A program made the position numbers and the translations under genes. The notes beneath the pieces were generated by a model. It had not been told where the DNA came from. It ran no database searches and was given only the letters and a program-made list of their open reading frames with translations. A stretch of 52,713 nucleotides of DNA, from the NCBI GenBank assembly GCA_964351025.1, contig CAYGLV010000011.1, forward strand, positions 1 through 52,713. Direction: 5' to 3'. The DNA comes from CAYGLV01 sp964351025 (GTDB taxonomy: Bacteria > Actinomycetota > Thermoleophilia > Gaiellales > Gaiellaceae). Shown one piece after another: positions 31,985 through 39,464 of this stretch; position 1 is the first letter of the stretch, and each line of letters begins with the position of its first letter.

Positions 31985-32287
31985 TCAGCTGACGGAGGCA
32001 ACGCGGTCGAGAGTCTCCAGCTGGATGCTCTCGACGAGCGTCCGCAGCCGCTCGAAGCGATCGCGGAAGCCCACCGCCGAGCGGAACGTCTCCACCGCCT
32101 CCAGGTCGTGCCAGGGGCCGAAGCTGATGAAGACGTTCGAGTGGTCGTGGTCGCGGAGCAGCGTCGCCCCCATAGCGCCTGGGATCTCCGCCATCGCCCA
32201 GTCGGCCAGCTCGCGCCACGCGTCGACGAACTCGTGCTCCTTGCCGGGCTTCACGACCCAGCGGCCGTGCGTGTAGATCGAGCTCAC
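31985..32287 (-). CDS. antibiotic-biosynthesis-monooxygenase (ABM) domain protein
   Basis: A 100-residue protein of the dimeric ferredoxin-like ABM type: YTHGRWVVKPGKEHEFVDAWRELADW, then GATLLRDHDHSNVFISFGPW and FRERFE-like RDRFERLRTL. GTG 32287 has a strong GAGAGGAGG ribosome binding site. Such proteins act as small monooxygenases or haem-degrading or aromatic-binding enzymes; the role here is unknown. It converges with nothing and lies upstream of korA on the same strand, but korA has its own promoter. Confidence 0.8.
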   Translation of the reverse strand: MSSIYTHGRWVVKPGKEHEFVDAWRELADWAMAEIPGAMGATLLRDHDHSNVFISFGPWHDLEAVETFRSAVGFRDRFERLRTLVESIQLETLDRVASVS

Positions 32288-32301
32288 GATGCCTCCTCTC
32301 G

Positions 32302-32535
32302 TCAGGCGGCGGCGCGCCGCCGCACCACGATCCCCCAGGCCTTGCCCGCCGCGAAGAGCTCGTCGGGATCCAGCTCGTCACGCCAGCCGAGGAAGTGGCG
32401 CTCCGGATCGTCCTCCGTACAGCCGTAGACGGCGGGCCGTTCCGGCGGCGCCTCCTCGACCGGCCCGCGCTCGGCCTCCTCGGCCAGGCGGGCGGCCTCC
32501 TCGGCCGCCGGCCCTTCGGCGTAGCCCTTACCCAT
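32302..32535 (-). CDS. hypothetical small acidic protein
   Basis: A 77-residue protein. The N-terminal half is Ala/Glu-rich and helical (EEAARLAEEAERGPVEEAPP). The C-terminal half reads ERHFLGWRDELDPDELFAAG and ends KAWGIVVRRR. ATG 32535; the stop is 14 nt before the ABM gene start on the same strand, so they are probably co-transcribed. No family recognised. Confidence 0.6.
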   Translation of the reverse strand: MGKGYAEGPAAEEAARLAEEAERGPVEEAPPERPAVYGCTEDDPERHFLGWRDELDPDELFAAGKAWGIVVRRRAAA

Positions 32536-32566
32536 GTGCTCAGCTTACGCCCGTAGCGTCGCGGCG

Positions 32567-33046
32567 CTACTCCGCCTCCGCGAGCAACGCCGCGACGTCG
32601 AACGGCTCGGTCACGATCGCGACCGCGCCGTCGGGCGTGCGCGGCCACTCCTCGCGCGGGCGGTCGCGGTAGAGCTCGACGCCATTCCCGTCCGGGTCTC
32701 GCAGGTAGATCGCCTCACTGACCCCGTGGTCGCTGGCGCCCTCGAGCGGGATCCCCGCCTCCAGCACGCGGCGCAGCGCATCCGCGAGCTCGCGCCGGTC
32801 CGGGTAGCGGAGCGCGACATGGTAGAGCCCGGTCGCGCCCCGTGGAGGGGGCGCGCCACCGCGCGACTCCCACGTGTTGAGGCCGATGTGGTGGTGGTAG
32901 CCGCCCGCGGAGATGAAGGCCGCCGAGTCGCCCATGCGCTGCACGAGCTCGAAGCCGAGCACACCGCTCCAGAACGCGAGCGCGCGGTCGAGGTCGGCCA
33001 CTTTCAGGTGGACGTGGCCGATGTCGACGCGGGGGTCGAGCGCCAT
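32567..33046 (-). CDS. VOC / glyoxalase-family protein
   Basis: A 159-residue vicinal-oxygen-chelate protein. It opens IGHVHLKVADLDRALAFWSGVLGFEL with the first metal His. It continues AAFISAGGYHHHIGLNTW and GLYHVALRYPDR, and has the terminal metal Glu in LRDPDGNGVELYRD. This resembles catechol-2,3-dioxygenase-like CatE proteins; activity is unproven. ATG 33046 overlaps the 3' end of the upstream membrane protein gene by 43 nt on the same strand. Confidence 0.85.
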   Translation of the reverse strand: MALDPRVDIGHVHLKVADLDRALAFWSGVLGFELVQRMGDSAAFISAGGYHHHIGLNTWESRGGAPPPRGATGLYHVALRYPDRRELADALRRVLEAGIPLEGASDHGVSEAIYLRDPDGNGVELYRDRPREEWPRTPDGAVAIVTEPFDVAALLAEAE

Positions 33047-34356
33047 GCCGGAAGCGTAGACCCCGCGAGCGCCCAGACGACGAACGCGAGCCAGTGGACC
33101 CCGATCACGTCGGTCTGCAGCCCGAGCACGAGCACCGCGGCGAGTGAGGCGCCGATCCAGGGCTCGCGCGCGAGAACGCCCCGGAGCAGAGCGACGTTCC
33201 ACGCGACGAACAGGAGCGCCCCGAGCAGTCCCGCCTCGACCCCGAGCTCGGTGTACGTGGACTCGCCCGCCTTCAGCTTCACGCCTGTACGGAAGGCCGT
33301 CACCCCGGCGTTGCCGGGCCCGTAGCCCTGCGGGTGGCGCAGCACCGTCTCGATCCCGTCGCGGAGGTTGCGCAGGTGGCTCGATGCCGACGACTCGCCG
33401 GCGCTCAGCGGGTCGTGGCTCGCGCCCGGGTTCCGCGCCGCGTTCTCACGCAGGTAGACGAGCTCGGCGGGGGTGAAGCGCGTCTCGGGGCCGATGTGCT
33501 CGAAGGCCTTGACGAAGGCGGCCCCGCCGGCGAGCACGGCCACCGCGGCGACGGCCGGCCACCAGCGGCGCTGCGCCCAGGCAAGCGCGACGAGCCCGAC
33601 TGCCAGCGCCGCGATCGCGGAGCGCGAGTCCGTGAAGAGGAGCCCCGCCGCGAGCAGCGGCGCGAGCAGTGCGAGCCGGCGCGCGCGGGGCCAGGCCGCC
33701 GCGGCGAGCAGCGCGACGACGAGCATGTACGCCGTTGCAAGCGGGCTGAGGAAGGTCGAGACGAGACGTCTGACGGGCTCCTCGTTCCCCGGGTTGTAGA
33801 CGAAGTTCTCGGGCAGGCCCGAGAGGCTGGTCTTGTAATCGAGGCCGAGCTGCTCCCCGAACCAGCCGGGCGCGCCCGAGTGGCGCCACCAGTCGAGCGA
33901 GACCGCGTAGACGTCCACGAGACCCCAGACGGCAACAGCGGCAGCGGAGATCCCCACGAGCACGGCCAGGCGCTTGACCTCGCGGCCCGACAGCGCAAGC
34001 CCGCGGCCCAGGAAGTACGCCGCGACCGGTGTCAGATCGTGCCGGACGGCGTAGAGGACACCCTTGGCGTGCGCCTCCCCGCCGAGCCAGTCCTGTGGCA
34101 GAACGGCCCAGACGAGAACGACGGCCGCGTAGGCGAGCGCGAGCAGGTCGACCCGGGCGAGCGTGGGTCGTGCGCCGCGCAGGCCCCAGGCAACCGCGGC
34201 GAGGCCGGCGAGCAACAGCGCCTCCTTCCAGGCGGCAACGGCGTCCAGCGCGGTCCCACGTACGCCGAGGTCCCAGAGCCCGGCCATCGCGATGTTGTGC
34301 AGCGGCAGCCCGACGACGAGTGCGACAAGGGCGGCGAGCGCGATCCGCCTAGCCAA
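33004..34356 (-). CDS. O-antigen ligase / Wzy-like polytopic membrane protein
   Basis: A 450-residue protein with about eleven hydrophobic segments. A large extracytoplasmic loop around residues 280-355 carries the Wzy_C/WaaL-type pattern SSASSHLRNLRDGIETVLRHPQ, then GYGPGNAGVTAF and GESTYTELGVEAGLLGALLF. It probably ligates or polymerises surface glycans. It overlaps the methyltransferase start region upstream by 8 nt, suggesting a glycan-modification pair, and overlaps the VOC gene downstream by 43 nt. Confidence 0.78.
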   Translation of the reverse strand: MARRIALAALVALVVGLPLHNIAMAGLWDLGVRGTALDAVAAWKEALLLAGLAAVAWGLRGARPTLARVDLLALAYAAVVLVWAVLPQDWLGGEAHAKGVLYAVRHDLTPVAAYFLGRGLALSGREVKRLAVLVGISAAAVAVWGLVDVYAVSLDWWRHSGAPGWFGEQLGLDYKTSLSGLPENFVYNPGNEEPVRRLVSTFLSPLATAYMLVVALLAAAAWPRARRLALLAPLLAAGLLFTDSRSAIAALAVGLVALAWAQRRWWPAVAAVAVLAGGAAFVKAFEHIGPETRFTPAELVYLRENAARNPGASHDPLSAGESSASSHLRNLRDGIETVLRHPQGYGPGNAGVTAFRTGVKLKAGESTYTELGVEAGLLGALLFVAWNVALLRGVLAREPWIGASLAAVLVLGLQTDVIGVHWLAFVVWALAGSTLPAWRSTPASTSATST

Positions 34357-34960
34357 CGAAGGCCACCAGGGTCAAGCCGAGGTTGACGATGCGCACCTCG
34401 CCGGGAAAGAGCGCCGCGAGGTCGCCCGGGCCGAGCAGGTGGTTCTCCTTCGCCCACGGCTTGCAGGCGAGGGCGTACGCGCGGTGGGCCGCGCGCTCCG
34501 GCAGCCAGTGGACGAGCGGCAGACGCGTGTGCACCTCGATCGGGAACCAGCGGTTCGGAGTCGTGACGAAGACGCGGTCTGCAACCCGCAGCGCCTCCGC
34601 GACGAATGCCCTCTGGCGCTCGCGACCGCCGACGTGCTCGATCACGGCGTTCGAGAAGTAAACGTCGAAAGCCTTGTCGGGAAAGGGCAGCGCGCAGGCG
34701 TCGGCCTGAAAGTAGGAGACCGCGGGATGGCGCTGGGCGAAGGCACGCCCGTCGTGGAGGCCGACCGCGGTGATCCGCTCGGGCCACGGATACAGCTCCT
34801 CGAAGAAGTTGTGGGTCGCGCAACCGCCCCCCTCGCCGAAGTTGAGCTCGTCCGCGCCGACGTCGAGCACCGTCGTCTCGGGCCCGGGTCGCATCGTCTC
34901 GAGAAAGAGGTCGAGCTTGCGCCGCCGCGAGCGGAGCGAGATCCGGTCGGCGAGCTTCAC
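34349..34960 (-). CDS. class I SAM-dependent methyltransferase
   Basis: A 203-residue methyltransferase. Motif I is TVLDVGADELNFGEGG, with post-motif ITAVGLHDG, then FDVYFSNAVIEHVGGRERQ and VTTPNRWFPIEVHTRLP, like UbiE/type-11 enzymes acting on sugars or lipids. GTG 34960 is chosen; an upstream ATG (35050) would run into the divergent glycosylase. It overlaps the O-antigen-ligase-like gene by 8 nt. Confidence 0.82.
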   Translation of the reverse strand: MKLADRISLRSRRRKLDLFLETMRPGPETTVLDVGADELNFGEGGGCATHNFFEELYPWPERITAVGLHDGRAFAQRHPAVSYFQADACALPFPDKAFDVYFSNAVIEHVGGRERQRAFVAEALRVADRVFVTTPNRWFPIEVHTRLPLVHWLPERAAHRAYALACKPWAKENHLLGPGDLAALFPGEVRIVNLGLTLVAFVG

Positions 34961-35018
34961 GGACCGAAAGTACCCGGTTCCGGCGCTCCTCGCGTCCCCG
35001 GCCGCACGCTGGAGTAAG

Positions 35019-35885
35019 GTGACGGCACCGGTGATCGAGGCGTCGTTCAAGCCCCGCGGGCCCTATTCGTTGCGCCTCTCGTCTCACACGGGACAGGTGA
35101 CGGTGGCGCTGCCCGGGCCCGAGGCCGGGCACGCGTGGCAGCGGCCGGACGGGGTCGTCGTCCTGCAGGCGGCGACGGAGATGGGGCTCGAGCGACTGCG
35201 GTTCGTGCTCGCGCTCGACGCCGACCACTCAGAGTTCCTGAGCCGCTTCGCCCGCGACCCGCTGCTCGGCCCCTCGACGCGCGCGCTACAGGGCCTGCGC
35301 CCCCTGCGCACGGCAACGGTCGCACACGCCCTCCTGAAGGCGATCGCCGGGCAGCTGATCGAGGCGCGGCGGGCCCACTCGATCGTGCGGGCGATCCTGC
35401 GCGCGTGCACGGCCGAGGTGCCGGGCACGAGGCTCCGAGAGCCTCCCAGCGCCAAGGCGCTGGGACGGCTTGCCCCCGCCGAGCTCTGCCGGCTCGGGCT
35501 CTCGGCCCAGCGCGCTGCGACGCTCGCCCGACTCTGCCGCGGGTTCGACCCCGAGCGGCTGCACGGCCTTTCCACCGAGACGGTGCGGGCGCGCCTCGAG
35601 CGCGAGCGCGGCGTGGGCCCCTGGTCGTCCGGCGTCGTCGTCCTGCAAGGGCTCGGCCGCTACGACCACGGACTCGTCGGCGACCTCGGCCTGATCAAGC
35701 TCTGCTCGTCGCTCGCCGGCCGTTGGGTGGACGCGGCGGAGACCGAGGCGCTGCTCGCGCCGTACGGCGAATGGCAGGGTCTTGCGGGCGTCTACCTGCT
35801 GGCGGGCTGGCAGCGGGGCCTCGTCCCGGGCGCGAGCGCGGACGGCTGGCGTCCGGCCCGTGCCCGTGCCGGCCGCGCAGCCTAG
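35019..35885 (+). CDS. AlkA-like DNA-3-methyladenine glycosylase (HhH-GPD)
   Basis: A 288-residue HhH-GPD DNA glycosylase. The helix-hairpin-helix is LERERGVGPWSSGVV (about 193-206) and the catalytic Asp is D222 in LGRYDHGLVGDLGLIK. An N-terminal AlkA-like beta domain spans residues 10-90. It removes alkylated bases in base-excision repair. GTG 35019 has GGAG upstream; GTG 35031 is an alternative. It is divergent from the methyltransferase and precedes proC by 9 nt. Confidence 0.85.
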   Translation: MTAPVIEASFKPRGPYSLRLSSHTGQVTVALPGPEAGHAWQRPDGVVVLQAATEMGLERLRFVLALDADHSEFLSRFARDPLLGPSTRALQGLRPLRTATVAHALLKAIAGQLIEARRAHSIVRAILRACTAEVPGTRLREPPSAKALGRLAPAELCRLGLSAQRAATLARLCRGFDPERLHGLSTETVRARLERERGVGPWSSGVVVLQGLGRYDHGLVGDLGLIKLCSSLAGRWVDAAETEALLAPYGEWQGLAGVYLLAGWQRGLVPGASADGWRPARARAGRAA

Positions 35886-35894
35886 ACTTCAGCG

Positions 35895-36719
35895 ATGGCA
35901 CCCGACCAGCGCAAGATCGCCGTCCTCGGCGCCGGCAAGATCGGTGAGGCGTTGATCTCCGGGCTGCTCTCGTCCGGCTGGCGCGAGCCGCAGGAGATCG
36001 TTGCGACGTCACGGCGCCCCGAGCGCGTCGCCGAGCTCGCCGAACGCTACGCCGTGGCCGCGACGACGTCGAACCCGGAAGCGGTCGCGAACGCCGCGCT
36101 CGTCGTGATCGCGGTCAAGCCGCAGGACCTCGACGTCCTGCTGGGCGAGATCGGCGGCCTCCTCACGGCCGACCAGACCGTGCTCTCGATCGCCGCCGCC
36201 ATCCCGACCGCGTCGATCGAGCGGCACCTTGCCCAGAACGTCCCCGTCGTGCGCGCGATGCCCAACCTGCCCTCCGTCGTCCACGAGGGGATGGCGGGCC
36301 TCTGCCCGGGCGCCCATGCCGGCGACGAGCACCTGATCCTCGCCGAGGACGCACTCCGCCACCTGGGCGCCGTCGTGCGCGTCGCAGAACGCCACATGGA
36401 CGCCGTCACCGCGGTCTCGGGCTCGGGCCCCGCCTACTTCGCGCTGCTCGCCGAGGCGATGATCGAATCCGGCATCCTGCTCGGCCTCTCACGCGAGATC
36501 TCGACCCAGCTCGTCGTGCAGACGATGCTCGGGACGGCGAAACAGCTCCGAGACGAGAAGATGCACCCCGTCGAGCTGCGCGAGATGGTCACCTCGCCCG
36601 GCGGGACGACGATCGCCGCCATCCGCGAGCTCGAGGTCGGCGGCGTACGCGCGGCCTTCCTGAATGCGATCCAGGCAGCGATGGACCGGTCGCGCGAGCT
36701 CGCTCGTGGCGATTCGTAG
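35895..36719 (+). CDS. proC: pyrroline-5-carboxylate reductase
   Basis: A 274-residue ProC. The Rossmann motif is KIAVLGAGKIGEALISGLLSSGW and the dimerisation/active region is AVSGSGPAYFALLAEAMIESG. The signature REMVTSPGGTTIAAIRELE is complete. It catalyses the last step of proline synthesis, reducing P5C with NAD(P)H. Its 3' end overlaps the pgl start by 14 nt. Confidence 0.96.
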   Translation: MAPDQRKIAVLGAGKIGEALISGLLSSGWREPQEIVATSRRPERVAELAERYAVAATTSNPEAVANAALVVIAVKPQDLDVLLGEIGGLLTADQTVLSIAAAIPTASIERHLAQNVPVVRAMPNLPSVVHEGMAGLCPGAHAGDEHLILAEDALRHLGAVVRVAERHMDAVTAVSGSGPAYFALLAEAMIESGILLGLSREISTQLVVQTMLGTAKQLRDEKMHPVELREMVTSPGGTTIAAIRELEVGGVRAAFLNAIQAAMDRSRELARGDS

Positions 36720-37404
36720 CCTCGACGGCGTCGCGATCCACGTCGTCGACGACCCCGCCCGGCTCGCCGCCGGCTGGCTGATCCGCTTCGCCTCGGGCCC
36801 GGGCCACATCGCGCTCTCGGGCGGCTCGACGCCGGGGCGCGCATACGAGCTGGCGGCGGAGCTCCAGCCCGAGTGGCAGCCTGACGTCCAGGTCTGGTTC
36901 GGCGACGACCGGGCCGTGCCCCCCGACGACGAGCACTCGAACTATCGGCTGGCGAAGGACAGGCTGCTCGACCGGCTCGTCGTCTCCCCGCACGTGCACC
37001 GGATCCGCGGCGAGCTCGGCGCCGAGAAGGCGGCCGCCCTCTACGACGAGGAGCTGCGGGGAGTCACGCTCGACCTGGCGCTGAACGGGATCGGGCCGGA
37101 CGGGCACACCGCCTCGCTCTTTCCCGGCTCGCCGGCGCTCGACGAGATCGAGCGGCGCGCCGTCGCGGCGGATGCCGGGCTCGAGCCGTTCGTCCCTCGC
37201 GTGACGCTGACGCCGAGAGTCTTCGCCCAGGCGAAACTGCTGATCTACCTGGCGACGGGCGAGGCGAAGGCCGCGGCGGCGAGGCTCGCGTTCGCCGCAG
37301 AGCCGAGCGCGGAGACGCCGGCGAGCCTGGTCCGCGGCCGCGAGACGATCGCGATCCTCGACCGGGCGGCTGCCTCGCTGCTGCCGGGCTTCAGCAACTC
37401 CTAG
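36706..37404 (+). CDS. pgl: 6-phosphogluconolactonase
   Basis: A 232-residue SugarP-isomerase-fold enzyme with IALSGGSTPGRAYELAA, the WFGDDRAVPPDDEHSNYRLAKD block and LNGIGPDGHTASLFPGSPAL, all diagnostic for Pgl (DevB family). It hydrolyses 6-phosphogluconolactone in the oxidative pentose phosphate pathway. GTG 36706 gives the family N-terminus and overlaps proC by 14 nt. No zwf or gnd lies in the window. Confidence 0.94.
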   Translation: MAIRSLDGVAIHVVDDPARLAAGWLIRFASGPGHIALSGGSTPGRAYELAAELQPEWQPDVQVWFGDDRAVPPDDEHSNYRLAKDRLLDRLVVSPHVHRIRGELGAEKAAALYDEELRGVTLDLALNGIGPDGHTASLFPGSPALDEIERRAVAADAGLEPFVPRVTLTPRVFAQAKLLIYLATGEAKAAAARLAFAAEPSAETPASLVRGRETIAILDRAAASLLPGFSNS

Positions 37405-37411
37405 GGACACC

Positions 37412-37463
37412 GCCGTGACGCGGCCGGTCCGGGACGAGCCTCCCGAGCCGGCCGCGTCACGGC
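37412..37463. terminator. bidirectional terminator with a 16-bp stem
   Basis: GCCGTGACGCGGCCGG (37412-37427) pairs perfectly with CCGGCCGCGTCACGGC (37448-37463). An inner CGGGA/TCCCG stem (37430-37434 with 37441-37445) sits in the loop. It lies between convergent genes; its right arm includes the stop and last codons of the minus-strand gene. Confidence 0.85.
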
Positions 37464-38107
37464 AGCAGGTCCGAGTCGAGCTCGGCGGACATGCCGCGCC
37501 TGCCGGCGAGCGCCTGGAGCACGAGGACGGTGTCGGCAACGGAGATGTCCTCCAGGTACGCCTCCCGGGTCTCGAACGACTCGAGCACGCCCTCGACGGC
37601 CTCGCCGTAGCCGGCGGCATCTTCCGTAGCGATGGAGGCGAGCGCGGCGGCAACCTCGTTCGGGAAGGCCTCGTGCTTCCGAGCCCACTCCGCGTGGATC
37701 CGCACCGCCGTCCAGTCGCCGAGCACGCCGTGTGCGAGCGCGGCGGCGTAGCGGCCGATCGGCGAATCCGACTCGCCCGCACCGGCCTCGATCGCCCAGC
37801 GCGCGTCGGCGCCGGCGCCGTCCCAGTCGCCGGCAAGGATCCGCGCCTTGAGCGCACCGATCGGCCGGCCCCAACTTCCCGGCGGGGCGTCCTCCCAGCT
37901 CTCCCGGTAGCGCTCGGCGGCGCGCCGGAACCACTCGCCCGACTCCTCGGAGCGCCCGAGCATGAGCAGCGACAGTGCGGCCGCACCGGCGGCGTTCCCG
38001 ACCCGCGTCAGCTGGCGCTGGCGCTCCGCGGGCTCGTCCGGCAGCCGCCCGAGCCCATCGGCGTAACGCTCGCCCGCCCGTGCGAGGTGGTCGTGCCAAT
38101 CGCCCAC
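37457..38107 (-). CDS. hypothetical helical-repeat (TPR-like) protein
   Basis: A 216-residue, all-helical protein with repeat-like pairs: AALSLLMLGRSEESGEWFRRAAERYRESWE; PIGALKARILAGDWDGAGADARWAIEAG; RYAAALAHGVLGDWTAVRIHAEWARK. These resemble tetratricopeptide-type hairpins, but I cannot name a family. ATG 38107. It is 9 nt after the capA-like stop on the same strand, so co-transcription is likely. Its last codons form one arm of the terminator stem. Confidence 0.65.
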   Translation of the reverse strand: MGDWHDHLARAGERYADGLGRLPDEPAERQRQLTRVGNAAGAAALSLLMLGRSEESGEWFRRAAERYRESWEDAPPGSWGRPIGALKARILAGDWDGAGADARWAIEAGAGESDSPIGRYAAALAHGVLGDWTAVRIHAEWARKHEAFPNEVAAALASIATEDAAGYGEAVEGVLESFETREAYLEDISVADTVLVLQALAGRRGMSAELDSDLLP

Positions 38108-38116
38108 GGCTGAATC

Positions 38117-39319
38117 CTACGGGCGGGTGACCGGCCGGAAGCCTTCGATCCGGGCCGCTTCGAGGTCCCAGCCGCGCACGCCGCGCGCGTCGAGCCGCAC
38201 GGTGAGGATCGCCGTCTGCACCGTCTCGTCCCGCACGGACGGAAAGATGAAGTTGCCGAGCGTCCAGGCAACGAGACGGCCAGGCAGAGGCTCCGTCACC
38301 GCACCGAGCACGTGCGGATGGGCGCCGAGCACGACTGACGCCCCGGCATTCAGCGCCGCCTCGGCGAGCCTCCGCTGGGTGAAGGTCGGCTCGGGCTGCA
38401 GCTCGACACCCCAGTGGAACCAGACGACGACGAGCTCGGCATGGCGCCGAGCGGCGCGCACATCGACGGCGATCTGCGTCTCGTGGGCCGGGACGGTTCC
38501 CGGCCTACCCACGGCGGCGAAGAAGCTCTCCGGCGGCACCTGCGAGTAGCCGAGGAAGGCGACGCGGAGGCCGCCACGTTCGAGCACGGCCGGCCGGCGA
38601 GCTGCCTCCGGGCCACGACCCGCGCCGACGGTGGAGATCCCGGCTGCGCGCAGGTGCCCGATCGTGTCGAGCAGCGCTTCGCGCCCGAAGTCGACCGTGT
38701 GGTTGTTCGCGAGCGTGACGACGTCGATGCCGCCCGTCCGAGCTGCCGCCTGAGCCGCCGTCGGAGGGCCGCGAAACGTGTACTGCTTGTCGGCCACGGC
38801 CACCCCACGGGTGGAGATCGCGCCCTCGAGGTTGGCGGTGGCGATGTCGGCGTCGCGCAGAGTCGCGCCGACCCCGGTCCACGGGAAGACCGGGCCGCGC
38901 GTCATCGCTCCGGCACCGAACGTGACATCGCCTACGGCCGCCAGCACGACCGGCCGTACGCGCAGCGTCCCGACGAGCAGGCGCCTCCCCCCCGACGCGA
39001 CCGCGACGACGTGACTTCCCGGCTCGGGAGCCCGCCCCACGAGCTGGAACGCGCCGAGCCGTCCGGCGGTCGCCCTCCCGGCCCGGCGGCCGTCCACGAG
39101 CAACGTCACGGGAGCATTCCCGCCTGCGAAGCCGCTCACTCGCACGGCCGCGCCCGGGGCGAGCCACGCGGGGAGTCGCGAGTCCACGCGCAGCGAAATC
39201 GAGCGCGTCGCGGGGCCTGGAAGGGGCCCGGCGGCGCGGGGCTCCTCGTCGCGCACCGACAGCAGCGCCGCGGTCGCGAGGATGCCGAGGCAGACCCACG
39301 TGAAGACGAGCCGTCCCAT
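38117..39319 (-). CDS. CapA-family (poly-gamma-glutamate capsule synthesis-like) protein
   Basis: A 400-residue protein with an N-terminal membrane anchor (VFTWVCLGILATAALLS) and a beta-rich domain (40-125). The CapA metallophosphoesterase-like domain follows: LAAVGDVTFGAGAM, DIATANLEGAIS, VVTLANNHTVDFG, VVVWFHWGVELQ and VVLGAHPHVLGAV. Members act in capsule polymer synthesis or as phosphoesterases outside the membrane. ATG 39319 is chosen for its anchor; upstream in-frame sequence is non-coding. Confidence 0.88.
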   Translation of the reverse strand: MGRLVFTWVCLGILATAALLSVRDEEPRAAGPLPGPATRSISLRVDSRLPAWLAPGAAVRVSGFAGGNAPVTLLVDGRRAGRATAGRLGAFQLVGRAPEPGSHVVAVASGGRRLLVGTLRVRPVVLAAVGDVTFGAGAMTRGPVFPWTGVGATLRDADIATANLEGAISTRGVAVADKQYTFRGPPTAAQAAARTGGIDVVTLANNHTVDFGREALLDTIGHLRAAGISTVGAGRGPEAARRPAVLERGGLRVAFLGYSQVPPESFFAAVGRPGTVPAHETQIAVDVRAARRHAELVVVWFHWGVELQPEPTFTQRRLAEAALNAGASVVLGAHPHVLGAVTEPLPGRLVAWTLGNFIFPSVRDETVQTAILTVRLDARGVRGWDLEAARIEGFRPVTRP

Positions 39320-39464
39320 GGGGGAACCGTTCGACCTCAGGAGCCGCGATTCCTCGCGTCCGACGGAATGCGTTATGCTCCCGAAAGCGCCGCTCGCCGC
39401 TTGAAGACTGTGCGGGCGCGCAATCCCCATTGAGGAAGCCGCACGGAAGAGACGTGCTGCGCAC